A DNA stretch of 64,000 nt. It comes from Meconema thalassinum. Taxonomy: Eukaryota > Arthropoda > Insecta > Orthoptera > Tettigoniidae. The translations under genes were made by a program, and so were the position numbers. The stretch lies in contig OX336389.2 in NCBI GenBank assembly GCA_946902985.2, forward strand, positions 1,079,033,788-1,079,097,787, in the 5' to 3' direction. The notes beneath the pieces were generated by a model. The model was given only the letters and a program-made list of their open reading frames with translations, was not told where the DNA came from and did not search any database. Positions 34,645 through 46,486 of this stretch are shown here, piece by piece (the stretch's first letter is position 1; every line of letters starts with the position of its first letter).

Positions 34645-34649
34645 AAGTT

Positions 34650-37583
34650 TGGGTAGTTTTTTGCTAAGAATTAACCTTACCCACAAGGGAAGATGAATAA
34701 AGAAGTAAAGGGAAGTGGGTTTCGGTCAGAGGAACAAGTGTGGATAATAGGAAGAAAGTCCAACACTAAATACAAATAATCTTTAGAGAAGAGTGTCACC
34801 GCAATGCCCGTGAAATCACTAAACTGAGTGGGGACCCGAATACAGCTAACGGGAAACGCAGCTAGAGCTTGGGCTATTTGCAGGCGAGAGGAGGAGGTAC
34901 CTTCCCTTCCAAGCCAAGATTCAGTTACTATAGGGATGGGTGGCAGTCTGGCAAAGAAAGAAATAATGAGTTTCCTTTGTATCTTTTCAAAGGAGTTTGT
35001 TTTAAACAAATATTTTGAAGAATACAAATAGTGTGAATATGCCGTGATGTTTTAATTCTTGAAATTGTAGAATTTTTAAAATGCGACCGAATGTTTCAAA
35101 GAAGGATAGGAATGAAGCAATTATACCCTTGGGAATAATTTTGGTAAGAGCACCAATAGTTGCATTTAGGAATGACTAAGCTTTTACCCAGCAATGCGCC
35201 GACTAAAAGTTTAGACAATGAGAAACACTTAAATTTTGAAAACCGACCATAAGTTGTAGAGAAAATCTCAACAAGCAGGAAGCTGCCGTAGCGAGCTATG
35301 CTTGCCTTACTGGCCAGTTAGAATTAGCTATCAAAGCTAAGAGAGGCTTTAATAAGTTTATAACTAAGAGTTCTTGCTCAAATGCAACAAAAAGTGGAAC
35401 CGTTATTAATTTTATTTGTGACGTTTTTAAAGTTAAGCCCATAGGAAGGGTAAGGGAAGACAGGATCTTGCCTAATCGTTATTTTAGAGAAATGATGAAA
35501 CAAAAGAATAAATCTTGATTTATTTAACAATGCAAAAAGGGGTAATCAATTTAACAAATATAAAATTTAATTTTATAAACAAATGGGGTCACAGACCTCC
35601 GAAATCATTTAAAGCTTGCACCAGGCAATTGACAATTTTTTGGTTTTAAACCTTTTATATGCACTAAAATCTTCGTAAGATTTTGAAATGGTGTTAAGAT
35701 TAACAAATTGGAAATTTAAAGATAATTAACGTAATTAAAGTTAAATAATAAAGCAAGTACAAGAAGAGTACTTTTAGGATTTCAATAAGGGTATCTTAGA
35801 AATATGAACAAATAACAACTTCGAAAGTAACAACAACAAAAACAGAGAGGAATGAAATAGAAGTTTCTATAACTTCTTGTATTAATACAGAATTACGTTT
35901 AGAGGTTATATAAAATAGGGCAGGTCACTTATTCTGAAACCTGAAGAGAAAAAATAAAAGGAAGTTTCTAGAATTTCTATATTTAAACAGGATCACGAGG
36001 AAAAAATGGGGCAAGTTACCCTTTCGTGAAACCTGGATTAAAGAGATTATTGGAAGGTTTGGTAGACAATAACCAATTTTTGTGCTAGCAAGAAAAGAAA
36101 TAGATTAATAAGCAGTTTCTAACTGCTGATATTTATACAGATTGAATAAAAGAGACGTGGAGAAAATTGGGAGGGCGCCTATGGTTTGGCAAGGCCTCGT
36201 TGCAAAATACATAAATTTAAAGATTAACCTAATTTGTTAGTAAAGTGGCGTTGAGGAAGAGGAAATAGGTACTTTGTAGAGAAAGTTCTTGGCCTATTTT
36301 ATTTATTTCGGACGAGTTCAACGCGGATGAGAAATCGAACGAGCAGTGTTTCACTATAGTCTATTGACGTGGCTGAAAAGTTCACTATTGTAGCACAGAA
36401 AGTTTATAGCAAGGACAGTTATTGAGATGGTGAAAAATAACTAGTTGCACTAGATTTGCGAGAGTCTATTGAGTTGAAAAACTTGTAGGTTATAGTTGAA
36501 TGCAGCAGAAAAGTTCCAACGGAGGAAGAAAAATTAGGTGTTGATTAGCAGTTCATAAGGAAGATCCCTTAGTTTGAAAAAGTATTCCCATATGTGAGTG
36601 GAAAATACTAGAAGGTTTAACTTATAGATAAATTGTTTGGCAAGGAAAATTCCAGAACAATCATAACGATTGAAATTAACAGAAAAAGTCCAGCGGTGGA
36701 ACGAGCTAAGTTTTCTACAGACTGTGGGTAATTTAACGATGTCCCACGTTGTGAGAAATTATCTCAGTTAATGAGCATAAGAAATGCTGCTTCATATTAA
36801 GATTAGCCTAGATAGACAAAGCCCAACCTCGAAAATCCCGCGAAGATGGCTATTGCCCTCATTTAGATATATCACACTGTCTGTAAAATGATGATTAACA
36901 GCATGTAGCTATTTAAAATCAATTAAAATTGGTTGAAGAACGTTGAAGTAGTACTTAGCTCATTTCTGATGAACGGCGATTCCTTGTTGACCGTTAGTCA
37001 GAAATTCACAACATGGCGAAGATTTAAATTATGTCTCTCAAATAGAGGAGACGGGCCCTAGTTAAGCTCCAACTGAAAGTCTAGACGACTGTAGCACAAG
37101 TGAGACCAGCTCAACGAAGCGCGGAGAGACCAGGGAAGGGAAAAGAATGGGGGTAGGAGACAAAAGGAATACACATAAGAATAACCAACATTGTAACAAT
37201 AAATTCTTTTGATGAAATGGTCTTCAAAGTGTTGATAGCAGGCGCCACTAGTGAAGCTTGGTGGATGAAAAAGTGGACGAAGTCCTCTTGATGACGGAGA
37301 TGATAACTTGCGATAGCGACGAGATCTGGTGGCCAGATTGGTAAGGAAGTCCTCTTGTACAGGGAAATATTGAGGAACTTAAGAAATTCGCTGCTAGATG
37401 ACTCTAGGTGGGTCATGGAATATATATATCTAGAACAGACTCACAGGTAGTGTAAGCAAAATATACCAACAAAGAGAAACCAGGAGATCACTGTTGGTGT
37501 TTGCGAAAAAAGGAAAGGATGACCCAAAGCAAAGAGAAACAAAAGCTTACTCTTTCTTACCGTGTATTCCAAAGAATACACCA
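34650..37583 (-). repeat. LTR4, shared by elements D and E, 2934 bp
   Basis: From tgggtagtttttt (34650) to gaatacacca (37583), without a LINE. It keeps a 20-base segment (about 36489-36508, gttatagttgaatgcagcag) that LTR1-LTR3 lack. BEL-A has related bases there, so LTR1-LTR3 carry a deletion. The first hairpin is best preserved here: GAAGTT-tctat-AACTTC at 35860-35876. Confidence 0.9.
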
Positions 37584-37700
37584 AGCTGGGAGAGGCAAAC
37601 ACCAACAGAGAACAAGAGACATGAAATTAAGAACTTAAAGGTAAAGGAGCAATTAAAGACAGTGGTCTTATAATATGCCCATTAGTGGTCAAGATCATGG

Positions 37701-39101
37701 CTACCCTAACTCCCCATCCCTTCCAGGGTAACACTCGGTCTCTCTACCACAAATCCAGACCAAGGGAGGAGAAACATCCCTAACCAGGACCAAGTCCCCC
37801 ACTTTAATGTCGGGATTAGAAAGGAACCACTTCTGTCTCCGTTGCAAAGATGTTAAGTATTCCAAATTCCACCTCTTCCAGAATGAATTACGGAGGGCTT
37901 CAAGTTTACGCCAAACGATAGGTAAATTAGAATCTCTGTAAGAGTTGGGAAGGGGAGGAGGGACAGAAAGAGAAGTGCCTATAAGGAAGTGACCATGTGT
38001 GAGTGGAAGCAGGTCATCAGGGTAATTGGAAAGCGGAGTTAAAGGGCGAGAATTAACAACACCTTCAATCAGAATAGACAGCGAATTAAATTCTTCATAA
38101 GTCAGAATGCGAGTACCTAAAACATTTCTTAGATGACGTTTAGTGAGCTTTACGCAGGATTCCCACCTACCACCGTGATGAGGGGCGTAGGGAGGTATAA
38201 AACGCCATTTGAAACCCTTTGAGTAGGAGAAATTAGGAATCCGTTCCATGGCAGGAGAAGATGTGAGAGCTTTCTTCCACAAAGAAGCTGCGCCTTGAAA
38301 GGTGGAAGCGTTATCAGAGAACATCTCAGAAGGAACACCACGCCTAGCAGCGAAGCGACAGACGGCTGACAAAAAGTAAGAAGTGGAGGCTTTCGTTACT
38401 AGTTCCAAATGGATCGCGCCAGTAACCATGCAAACAAAGAGAGAAACATAGAGCTTACCAAACAATTTGCGTTTAGCTTCAGGGGAATTGCGTTGATATT
38501 GGAACGGACCCATATAGTCCACACCAGTTAAAGCAAAAGGACCTATAGGAGAAGAGCGAAAAGAGGGCGGATCGCTCATTAATTGAGTATTGACTTTAGG
38601 TTTCGCTTTGAAGCAAGGAATGCATTTGTGAATCACAGAGGAAACTTCATGAATTCCATTTATGATCCAGTACTTTTCCCTTAAGAAGCAAAGCAGTGTG
38701 CGTGTACCAACGTGCAGATTACGATAATGAAAGTCACGTATAATTAAAGAAGTTTCGTGATGTTTATAAGGCAAAATAACAGGATGCTTTTTGTCCTCAG
38801 AAAGCAAAGATTGCGAGAGCCTACCACCTACCCTGAGTGACCTATTGTCATCAAGGAACGGGGCTATGGCACGAAGACGACTGGATTTCGGAAGATCCTT
38901 TTTAGAAGAAAGCAAAGACAATTCAGAAGAAAAGGTTTCTTGCTGTGTTAGTTGCACAACCTTAATGTTACCGAGATTCAATTCATGATTGGTAAGGTGT
39001 GGTTTAGGGAGAAGAGGTTGGTCAACCACAAGATATTTCCATCTGAGAAGATAGGCAACAATTCTAATTAATTTGTGATAGGAAGAATAGCCGGACAACA
39101 A
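37701..39101 (-). pseudogene. Element E integrase (466 codons open)
   Basis: Complete integrase region in one frame. The zinc-binding region has HHETSLIIRDFHYRNLHVG and HKCIPCFKAKP. The DDE core has ALTGVDYMGPFQY (Asp), SEMFSDNASTFQG (Asp) and YAPHHGGRWESCVK (Glu), about the spacing expected for BEL/Pao. The DUF5641-like tail has NSRPLTPLSNYPDDLLPLT. It ends in the G-run frame break shared by all copies, so the last tens of BEL-like codons are in another frame (to about 37627). It is cut from RNase H by the TAA near 39150. Confidence 0.9.
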
Positions 39102-39149
39102 GGGATGTGAAACGTTGGAAACAAGACTCGAAGCAGTACATTTAGGTAC

Positions 39150-40652
39150 TTAAGCGTCAGGTAAGTTGGAGTTTGTAGCTGGAGGTTTCGAAGGCCAACA
39201 AGAAGAGTCTTCAATTAACAACGAGGGCCCATGCCAGTACAACTGAGAAGCTGCCAATTGAGAGGGTAAACATCCACGAGAAATGATGTTGGCGGGGTTG
39301 ACAGCGCTGGCCACTTGCCTCCATTGACATCCCGAAGAAAGAGTTTGAATTTTGGAAACCCTGTTTGCAACAAAAGTTTGCCAATGAACGGGGTTTTTGG
39401 CGATCCAAGAAAGAGTGATCATGGATTCGCTCCACAGATAGGTTTGCGAAAATTTGACCTTTAAGACTTCCCGTAATTTCTTAACAAGTTCTGTGGCCAT
39501 GAGTGCAGCACACAATTCAAGCCTAGGCAAAGTAATAGTTTTAAGAGGAGCCACCTTCAATTTGGCACAAACAAGGTTGGAATCTGAAGATCCATTTAAC
39601 GAACCGCGATAAACCAAATATGCACAGCAACCGTAAGCTTTTTCGGAACTGTCTGCAAACACATGAAGGAAAAAAGATGTATTAGGATGAGTGTTAATTA
39701 AATTCCTAGGAATTTCAATAAGCGAAAGGTCAAGTAAATTGCTACGAAAAGAAAGCCATCTGTTAAGAAAAGAAAGGGGAACAGTTTCGTCCCATTCACT
39801 TTTGAGCGACCATAGCTCTTGCATGAAAAGTTTGGCTATAACAATAACCGGAGCAAGGAATTGAAGCGGATCAAAAATTTTTGCAATTTCAGAGAAAATT
39901 TGCCTTTTTGTGTTAGGGTGCTCTTCGGCAAGAGAAACTTTATAGATGAGAGTGTCAGTGCTAGTGCACCAATGAACTCCAAGAGTTTTTATGGATTCGG
40001 AATTTCCACAAATTTCGACGGAGGAGGGGTCTACAGCTTCAATGGGAAACTGGGCGAGAAACTCATGGGAGTTGGAATTCCACTTATGAAGTGGGAATCC
40101 TCCATTCTTTAACAATGCCTGAAGTTCGAGTGACACGAAAGAAGCTTCCTCCAGAGTGGGGAAGGACTGAAAGTAATCGTCAACATAGAATGATGTAGTT
40201 AGTGCTTCGGAAGCTTTAGAATCAAATAAGGGACCATCTAGAGAGGCTAACAAGTGTAAGGAGCGAATAGCAAGGAAAGCGGATGGCTTTAATCCATAAG
40301 TGACCGTCTTTAAGCGAAATATCTTAATGGGCTTGCTGATTACATCGCGCCACAAGATTCTTTGGAGATCTTGTTGTTCAGGCTGAATTAAAACCTGACG
40401 GTACATCTGTTTGATGTCCGCTATAACAGCTATGGGGAATAATCGAAAGTTTAAGAGTATAGCAGATAAATCTGACTGAATAGCGGGACCAGAGTAAAGA
40501 GTATAGTTAAGGCTGTTGTCATTAACGTCAGGGGATGAACCATTGAAAACGACTCGGATTTTATCCTTTACAAGAGGGTTTTTCCACACGGGATGATGAT
40601 TAAAAAACCGTTTCGCTTGGGGAGTGCATTTCGTCATCTGATTTGCTGACAA
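39150..40652 (-). pseudogene. Element E reverse transcriptase plus RNase H (500 codons open)
   Basis: RT with VKDKIRVVFNGSS, IADIKQMYRQV, TYGLKPSAFLAIRSL and FYVDDYFQSF; connection WCTSTDTLIYKVSLAEEHP; RNase H with FADSSEKAYGCCAYL and ELCAALMATELVKKL. Two RNase H acidic sites are changed: WSESM (Glu for Asp, shared with C and D) and SAVNPANIISRG (private, where others read ADNPAD). The first codons (MSANQMTKCTPQAKRF) are out of frame because two bases are missing near 40602 in gatgattaaaaaacc. Confidence 0.9.
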
Positions 40653-40827
40653 CTTCCATATGATCTAAGTTTTCATACTCATCCATGAAATCAGTGTACT
40701 GTTGTTTAACAAGAGGTTCTTTCTTGAATTAGCTCTCGATAGCAAAGAGAGCTTTCCGAGCTTTGGGTTGAGAATTAATAAGTCTGGGGGGATTGAGTAA
40801 TCTTGGCATCTGAACAATGAACCGGCC

Positions 40828-41478
40828 TTAAGGAGATCGAGTGGTAGTGTTCAGGAAAAGTTGCTCACAGAAATCGTTTTCTGAAGAGGTTACGTTAGGA
40901 GAATCAACGCTTTCGAGCCTCCAGAACTGTTCCAAATCAGTATTAGCAAAATAACATTGAGATACGGGTTGGGGAGAATAATGAGGAAGTTGACCAGTAA
41001 CGATCCATCCAAAATTAGTGTCTCTGGCAACCACGTTTGAGGATAACTTACGAACCTGTTTACGAAGGCAATTCCAGAAAACATTGGCACTAAAGAGTAT
41101 GTCAATGGGACTTTGAACATTGAACAGAGGATCGGCTAGCCTTAAATGCGAGGGAATGCTTAAACCTGAAATATCGACAGAGTGACTTGGAGTGTCTTCT
41201 CCTATGCTATTGAGAATGAGACAATTCAGTTTGAGAAAGTTATTTCTGTGACAAGTGTCTCTTATAGTTAGCTTTGAAAACTGTAAAGCTTGCGATTTTG
41301 AGCTGTTAATGCCTGATACATTAATAGAATTGGGGTTTACAGGTAAGCCTAATTTTCTAATCAAAGAATTAGACACAAAATCATGAGTTGCCGCTGAATC
41401 AAGAAGATCGCGAGCACTGACAGTTGCCGAATTTGTCCTGGACTTCGACTTGGACAGTGGACAACAATAATTGGGCAC
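40828..41478 (-). pseudogene. Element E aspartic protease region
   Basis: ARDLLDSAATHDFVSNSLIRKLGL contains the DSA active-site triplet of the DUF1758 protease, followed by the domain with ILNSIGEDTPSHSVD and FGWIVTGQLPHYSPQP. It ends RSP then TAA. Upstream it is joined out of frame to the zinc knuckles by two missing bases near 41421 (cactgacagttgcc). Confidence 0.8.
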
Positions 41479-41752
41479 TACTCAAAGACTTAGCGTTTTG
41501 AATGTAAGAAGACGCACTAGGATTACTGGTATTATCACTTTTCTGAGAAGTAGATGCTGCTGATGACCTCAATTGATCATGTCGATGCAGTAAAGTGTGG
41601 TGCGGTTTTTCACAGTGGTAACAAAGTCTTGAAGACTTACAATTAGAAGCAGAATGCTTGGGTGCTAGGCAGTTAAAGCAATGCTTATTCTGGGAAACTA
41701 ATTTTCTTCTGTCGTCGACAGACAGTTCTTTAAAAGATTTACACAGATACAA
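41399..41752 (-). pseudogene. Element E zinc-knuckle segment
   Basis: 117 codons with CFNCLAPKHSASNC and CYHCEKPHHTLL, then a Ser-rich stretch up to STVQVEVQDKFGNC, where the frame shifts before the protease. The element's RNA-binding part. Confidence 0.75.
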
Positions 41753-41889
41753 GGCGTGGGAATCCGTGCAAAGTATGCACTTTAATGGCTCATTTAAACT
41801 TTGAAGGGGTTCGCTCTGAGTGTTTAAAGCGAGAAAACTAGCAATGCGGCGTTCACTAGACCTAATTGGGTAACCAGTGGCGTTTGACT

Positions 41890-42360
41890 TTAGTTTAGAC
41901 GAGCTGGACCCGGGTTTTGGGTACTAGACGCTACGTGTTCGGTTTTAGATTTAAGAGACAGTAATTCAAGTTTAGAGCTAGGAGAAGAGGGTTCACTTTG
42001 ATTAGCTAAAGCAGTTAAGAGTTGGCATCTAGCATTTATGAAGGTGACTAAATGCTCATACGAGTAATTGTCATCTTTGGAAAGTTCCATTTCCCAAGCT
42101 TTGAGGGTAGCAACATCGACTTTAGAAACAACTAAATGTATTAGGAAAGTGTCCCAGTGATCAGTGGGTTGATCTAATTGGGATAGAGCTTTGACGTGAA
42201 GTTGGGTTGTATCAATGAGGGTACGCAGAGTAGTGACGTTATTGTGCTGTGACGCAGGCAAATTGAATAAATCTTTCATGTGGCGTTGAATACGTAGCCG
42301 TAAATTACCGTATCTTTCTTTCAACAAGTTAAAGGCAATGGGGTAGTTTTCGGCACTTAA
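41890..42360 (-). pseudogene. Element E gag middle part
   Basis: MLKERYGNLRLRIQRHMKDLF to SSTQNPGPARLN. Unlike B-D it has no extra base before this block, so it stays in frame with the sequence upstream to the stop at the end of the N-part. The C-terminal frame break is shared with D. Confidence 0.8.
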
Positions 42361-42387
42361 TGGGAGTGCTTTAACTAACTGCAGGGC

Positions 42388-42924
42388 TTAACCTTGTAGA
42401 ATAGATCGCAAATAATGAAATTTGAAATTGATTTGAATAACTTCATTTTCATTACCTAGAGAACAAAATAGTTCGTAGAAAGAATCCCAAGTAGATTCGT
42501 CTCCTGAGAAGTGGGGTAAATTAATCTTAGGTAAAATTGGTTTGGGCTTGTGAGTGCCCTCACGAGAAGAGGTTTGTTGTTCGTGAAGGGAACCAAGAAC
42601 GGAACAATCCCTTTTCTGCTCTTCCTCAAGTTGGCGAATTATTTTAAAGGCTAAGGCTATACCGTCGTAATATTGATTTTCTACCTCTACTCGATCATCA
42701 GTTTGATTGAGCATGCAGGTTTCGATTTCGGTTTGGATAGTACAATAGTTTTCATAAGAACGTTCATAGTCCTTTCGGCGATGTTTTAACAAATCTAATT
42801 GAGCTTCTGAGGGATTTAATACCTTGATGTATTTTCGGAATCGGGTAAGTTGCCCTTTATAAGAAGCTCGTTTGGAAGTACGTTTTTCATCCTTGCCATC
42901 CTTATCTTTATCTGGAGGAGCCAT
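42388..42924 (-). pseudogene. Element E gag N-terminal part
   Basis: 178 codons beginning MAPPDKDKDGKDEKRTSKR, with HFSGDESTWDSFYELFCSL, ending in the same TAA after RSILQG as B-D. Confidence 0.85.
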
Positions 42925-43135
42925 GGCGAAATAGGTAAATTCAAGTATAACTTACGAAACTGTGGAACCTTGGAAATGCTGTCAGACTGGCAGCAGCAAA
43001 CGAGTTGAAAGGGAGATATGCACCAAAGGAGACAGAAGCAATCCCTTTCCACCTCACCAGCTTTGCACTGCGAAGTTAGAGCTGAAAAATTCAAAGTAAA
43101 TATTAATGATTTGCAAAATATTGACAAATGGACTT

Positions 43136-43153
43136 TCCCGGGTTTCGGCACCA
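43136..43153 (-). other. Primer-binding site of element E (tRNA-Phe)
   Basis: Plus strand tcccgggtttcggcacca, five bases from the start of LTR5. Confidence 0.85.
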
Positions 43154-43158
43154 AATTT

Positions 43159-46097
43159 TGGGTAGGTTTTTGCTAAGAATTAACCTTACCCACAAGGGAA
43201 GATGAATAAAGAAGTAAAGGGAAGTGGGTTTCGGTCAGAGGAACAAGTGTGGATAATAGGAAGAAAGTCCAACACTAAATACAAATAATCTTTAGAAAAG
43301 AGTGTCACCGCAATGCCCGTGAAATCACTAAAGTGAGTGGGGACCCGAATACAGCTAACGGGAAACGCAACTAGAGCTTGGGCTATTTGCAGGCGAGAGG
43401 AGGAGGTACCTTCCCTTCCAAGCCAAGATTCAGCTACTATGGGGAAGGGTGGCAGTCTGGCAAAGAAAGAAATAATGAGTTTCCTTTGTATCTTTTCAAA
43501 GGAGTTTGTTTTAAACAAATATTTTGAAGAATACAAATAGTGTGAATTGGCCGTGATGTTTTAATTCTTGAAATTGTAGAATTTTTAAAAAGCGACCGAA
43601 TGTTTCCAAGGAGGATAGGTATGAAGCAATTATACCCTTGGGAATAATTTTGGTAAGAGCACCAATAGTTGCATTTAGGAATGACTAAGCTTTTACCCAG
43701 CAAAGCGCCGACTAAAAGTTTAGACAATGAGAAACACTTAAATTTTGAAAACCGACCATAAGTTGTAGAGAAAATCTCAACAAGCAGGAAGCTGCCGTAG
43801 CGAGCTATGCTTGCCTTACTGGCCAGTTAGAATTAGCTATCAAAGCTAAGAGAGGCTTTAATAAGTTTATAACTAAGAGTTCTTGCTCAAATGCAACAAA
43901 AAGTGGAACCGTTATTAATTTTATTTGTGACGTTTTTAAAGTTAAGCCCATAGGAAGGGTAAGGGAAGACAGGATCTTGCCTAATCGTTATTTTAGAGAA
44001 ATGATGAAACAAAAGAATAAATCTTGATTTATTTAACAATGCAAAAAGGAGTAATCAATTTAACAAATATAAAATTTAATTTTATAAACAAATGGGGTCG
44101 CAGACCTCCGAAATCATTTAAAGCTTGCACCAGGCAATTGACAATTTTTTGGTTTTAAACCTTTTATATGCACTAAAATCTTCGTAAGATTTTGAAATGG
44201 TGTTAAGATTAACAAATTGGAAATTTAAAGATAATTAACGTAATTAAAGTTAAATAATAAAGCAAGTACAAGAAGAGTACTTTAAGGATTTCTATAAGGG
44301 GATCTTAGAAATATGAACAAATAACAACTTCGAAAGTAACAACAACAACAAAACAGAGAGGGATGAAATAGAAGTTTCTATAACTTCTTGTATTAATACA
44401 GAATTACGTTTAGAGGTTATACACAATAGGGCTGGTTACTTATAGTGAAACCTGAAGAGAAAAATTAAAAGGAAGTTTCTAGAATTTCTATATTTAAACA
44501 GGATCACGAGGAAAAAATGGGGCAAGTTACCCTTTCGTGAAACCTGGATTAAAGAGATTATTGAAAGGTTTGGTAGACAATAACCAATTCTTGTGCTAGC
44601 AAGAAAAGAAATAGATTAATAAACAGTTTCTAACTGCTGATATTTATGCAGATTGAATAAATGAGACGTGGAGAAAATTGGGAGTGCGCCTAAAGTTTGG
44701 CGAGGCCCCGTTGCAAAATACATAAATTTAAAGTTTAACCTAATTTGTTAGTAAAGTGGGGTTGAGGAAGAGGAAATATGAACTTTGTAGAGAAAGTTCT
44801 TGGCCTATTTTATTTATTTCGGACGAGCGCGACGCGATTGAGAAATCGAATGAGCACTGTTTCACTATAGTCTATTGACGTGGCTGAAAAGTTCACTAGT
44901 GTATCACAGAAAGCTTATAGCAAGGAAAGTTATTGAGATGGTGAAAAATAACTAGTTGCACTAGATTTGCGAGAGTCTATTGAGTTGAGAAACTTGTAGG
45001 TTATAGTTGAATGCAGCAGAAAAGTTCCAACGGAGGAAGAAAAATTAGGAGTTGATTAGCAGTTCATAAGGAAGATTCCTTAGTTTTAAAAAGTATTCCC
45101 ATATTTGAGTGGAAAATACTAGAATGTTTAACTTATAGATGAATTGCTTGGCAAGGAAAATTCCAGAACAATCATGACGGTTTAAATTGACAGAAAAAGC
45201 CCAGCGGTGGAACGAGCTAAGTTTTCTACATACAGTGGGTAATTTAACGATGTCCCACGTTGTGAGAAATTATCTCAGTTAATGAGCATAAGAAATGCTG
45301 CTTCATATTAAGATTAGCCTAGATAGACAAAGCCCAACCTCGAAAATCCCGCGAAGATGGCTATTGCCCTCATTTAGATATATCACACTGTCTGTAAAAT
45401 GATGGTTAACAGCATGTAGCTATTTAAAATCAATTAAAATTGGTTGAAGAACGTTGAAGTAGTACTTAGCTCATTTCTGATGAACGGCGATTCCTTGTTG
45501 ACCGTTAGTCAGGAATTCACAACATGGCGAAGATTTGAATTATGTCTCTCAAGTAGAGGAGACGGGCCCTAGTTAAGCTCCAACTGAAAGTCTAGATGAC
45601 TGTAGCACAAGTGAGACCAGCTCAACGAAGCGCGGAGAGACCAGGGAAGGGAAAAGAATGGGGGTAGGAGACAAAAGGAATACACATAAGAATAACCAAC
45701 ATTGTAACAATAAATTCTTTTGATGAAATGGTCTTCAAAGGGTTGATATCAGGCGCCACTAGCGATGCCTGGTGGATGAAAAAGTAGACGAAGTCCTCTT
45801 GATCACGGAGATGATAGCTGGCGATAGCGACGAGATCTGGTGGCCAGATTGGTAAGGAAGTCCTCTTGTACAGGGAAAAATTGAGGAAATTCAGAGATTC
45901 ACTGCTAGATGACGCTAGGTGGGTCATGGATGATATATATCTAGAACAGACTCACAGGTAGTGTAAGCAAAATATACCAACAAAGAGAAACCAGGAGATC
46001 ACTGTTGGTGTTTGCGAAAAAAAAAGGAAAGGATGAACTAAAGCAAAGAGAAGCAAAAGCTTACTGTGTCTTACCGTGTATTCCAAAGAATACACCA
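43159..46097 (-). repeat. LTR5 (outermost 5' LTR of the array), 2939 bp
   Basis: From TGGGTAGG (43159) to gaatacacca (46097), followed at once by GGAGC and BEL-A LTR sequence. This end defines where the LTR really stops, because here it meets host DNA instead of an internal region. It keeps the 20-base segment also present in LTR4. Confidence 0.9.
43186..43536 (-). other. Conserved 116-codon ORF in the LTR (LTR5 copy), coding status unknown
   Basis: An ORF of the same length is open in LTR1-LTR5 (4837-5187, 13359-13709, 24034-24384, 34677-35027, here). Since these LTRs are close copies, that alone means little. More telling, the diverged BEL-A LTR has an ORF in the same frame (4211-4534) that aligns without gaps over about 60 residues (ARLPPFPIVAESWLGR against ARVSPFPIVPKYLLGR). 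I recognise no protein family. Confidence 0.2.
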
Positions 46098-46102
46098 GGA
46101 GC
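46098..46102. repeat. Target-site duplication GGAGC, right copy
   Basis: Second copy of the five bases at 4805-4809, directly after the outer end of LTR5. Confidence 0.9.
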
Positions 46103-46486
46103 GAGCTGTATTTGCCTCAATGGTTTACTAGAATTAGCTGTAACAGATAAGAGAAACTTTGCAAATGTTGTTATTTGATGCTTTGTTTTAAACGCAACAA
46201 GTGGTAAAGTTGTTATTGATTTAGAGATTGCCTTTTTATTTTGAAATAAGCAATAATTTTGGGAGAAGAGTCAGCGAAGAGAAGGTCCTGCCTAACCGTG
46301 ATTCTAGCAAGAGAGATAAAGCGAAAAATAATAACTAATTTATTTAACAATTTATAGAATTTTTAGACAAGTAACACATTGTTAGATTTAGAATCTTATT
46401 TTTGGAGTTAAGAAGAACTTTTCTTTGGTTATTTCTATAAACATTTGAAGACCTCAGACCTAGTAAAGAGAAATTTCACAATGAAC

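Larger units (their letters stand above)
29072..34649 (-). mobile_element. BEL/Pao element D, internal region
   Basis: The left part (to about 31310) is the tandem duplicate of C. The right part resembles E more than B or C: no caccaaaatg insertion, and the same gag frameshift ccgggttttggg as in E. Coding is heavily fragmented. Confidence 0.9.
37584..43158 (-). mobile_element. BEL/Pao element E, internal region (best-preserved pol)
   Basis: Sense order from 43158: primer-binding site 43136-43153, gag N-part, gag middle, zinc knuckles, protease, RT-RNase H in one frame, integrase in one frame. It has the longest uninterrupted pol blocks but still carries the shared gag stop, the linker stop and several private changes. 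Confidence 0.9.
4810..46097 (-). mobile_element. Tandem BEL/Pao array: four internal regions, five shared LTRs
   Basis: Order on the plus strand: LTR1 4810-7725, B 7726-13331, LTR2 13332-18397, C 18398-24006, LTR3 24007-29071, D 29072-34649, LTR4 34650-37583, E 37584-43158, LTR5 43159-46097. Every junction has the same two sequences (gaatacacca into agctgggagagg, and the primer-binding site into TGGGTAGG), and only the outermost ends carry the 5-bp host duplication. All units are minus-sense. Elements B-E share specific nonsense and frameshift changes. The simplest reading is one insertion into the BEL-A LTR followed by LTR-LTR and internal unequal recombination. Confidence 0.9.

Noticed and set aside
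4810..46097. CRISPR array, bacterial operon or plasmid-like system
   Set aside because: The large repeats are retrotransposon LTRs and internal regions. There are no short spaced repeats, Shine-Dalgarno patterns or prokaryotic genes.
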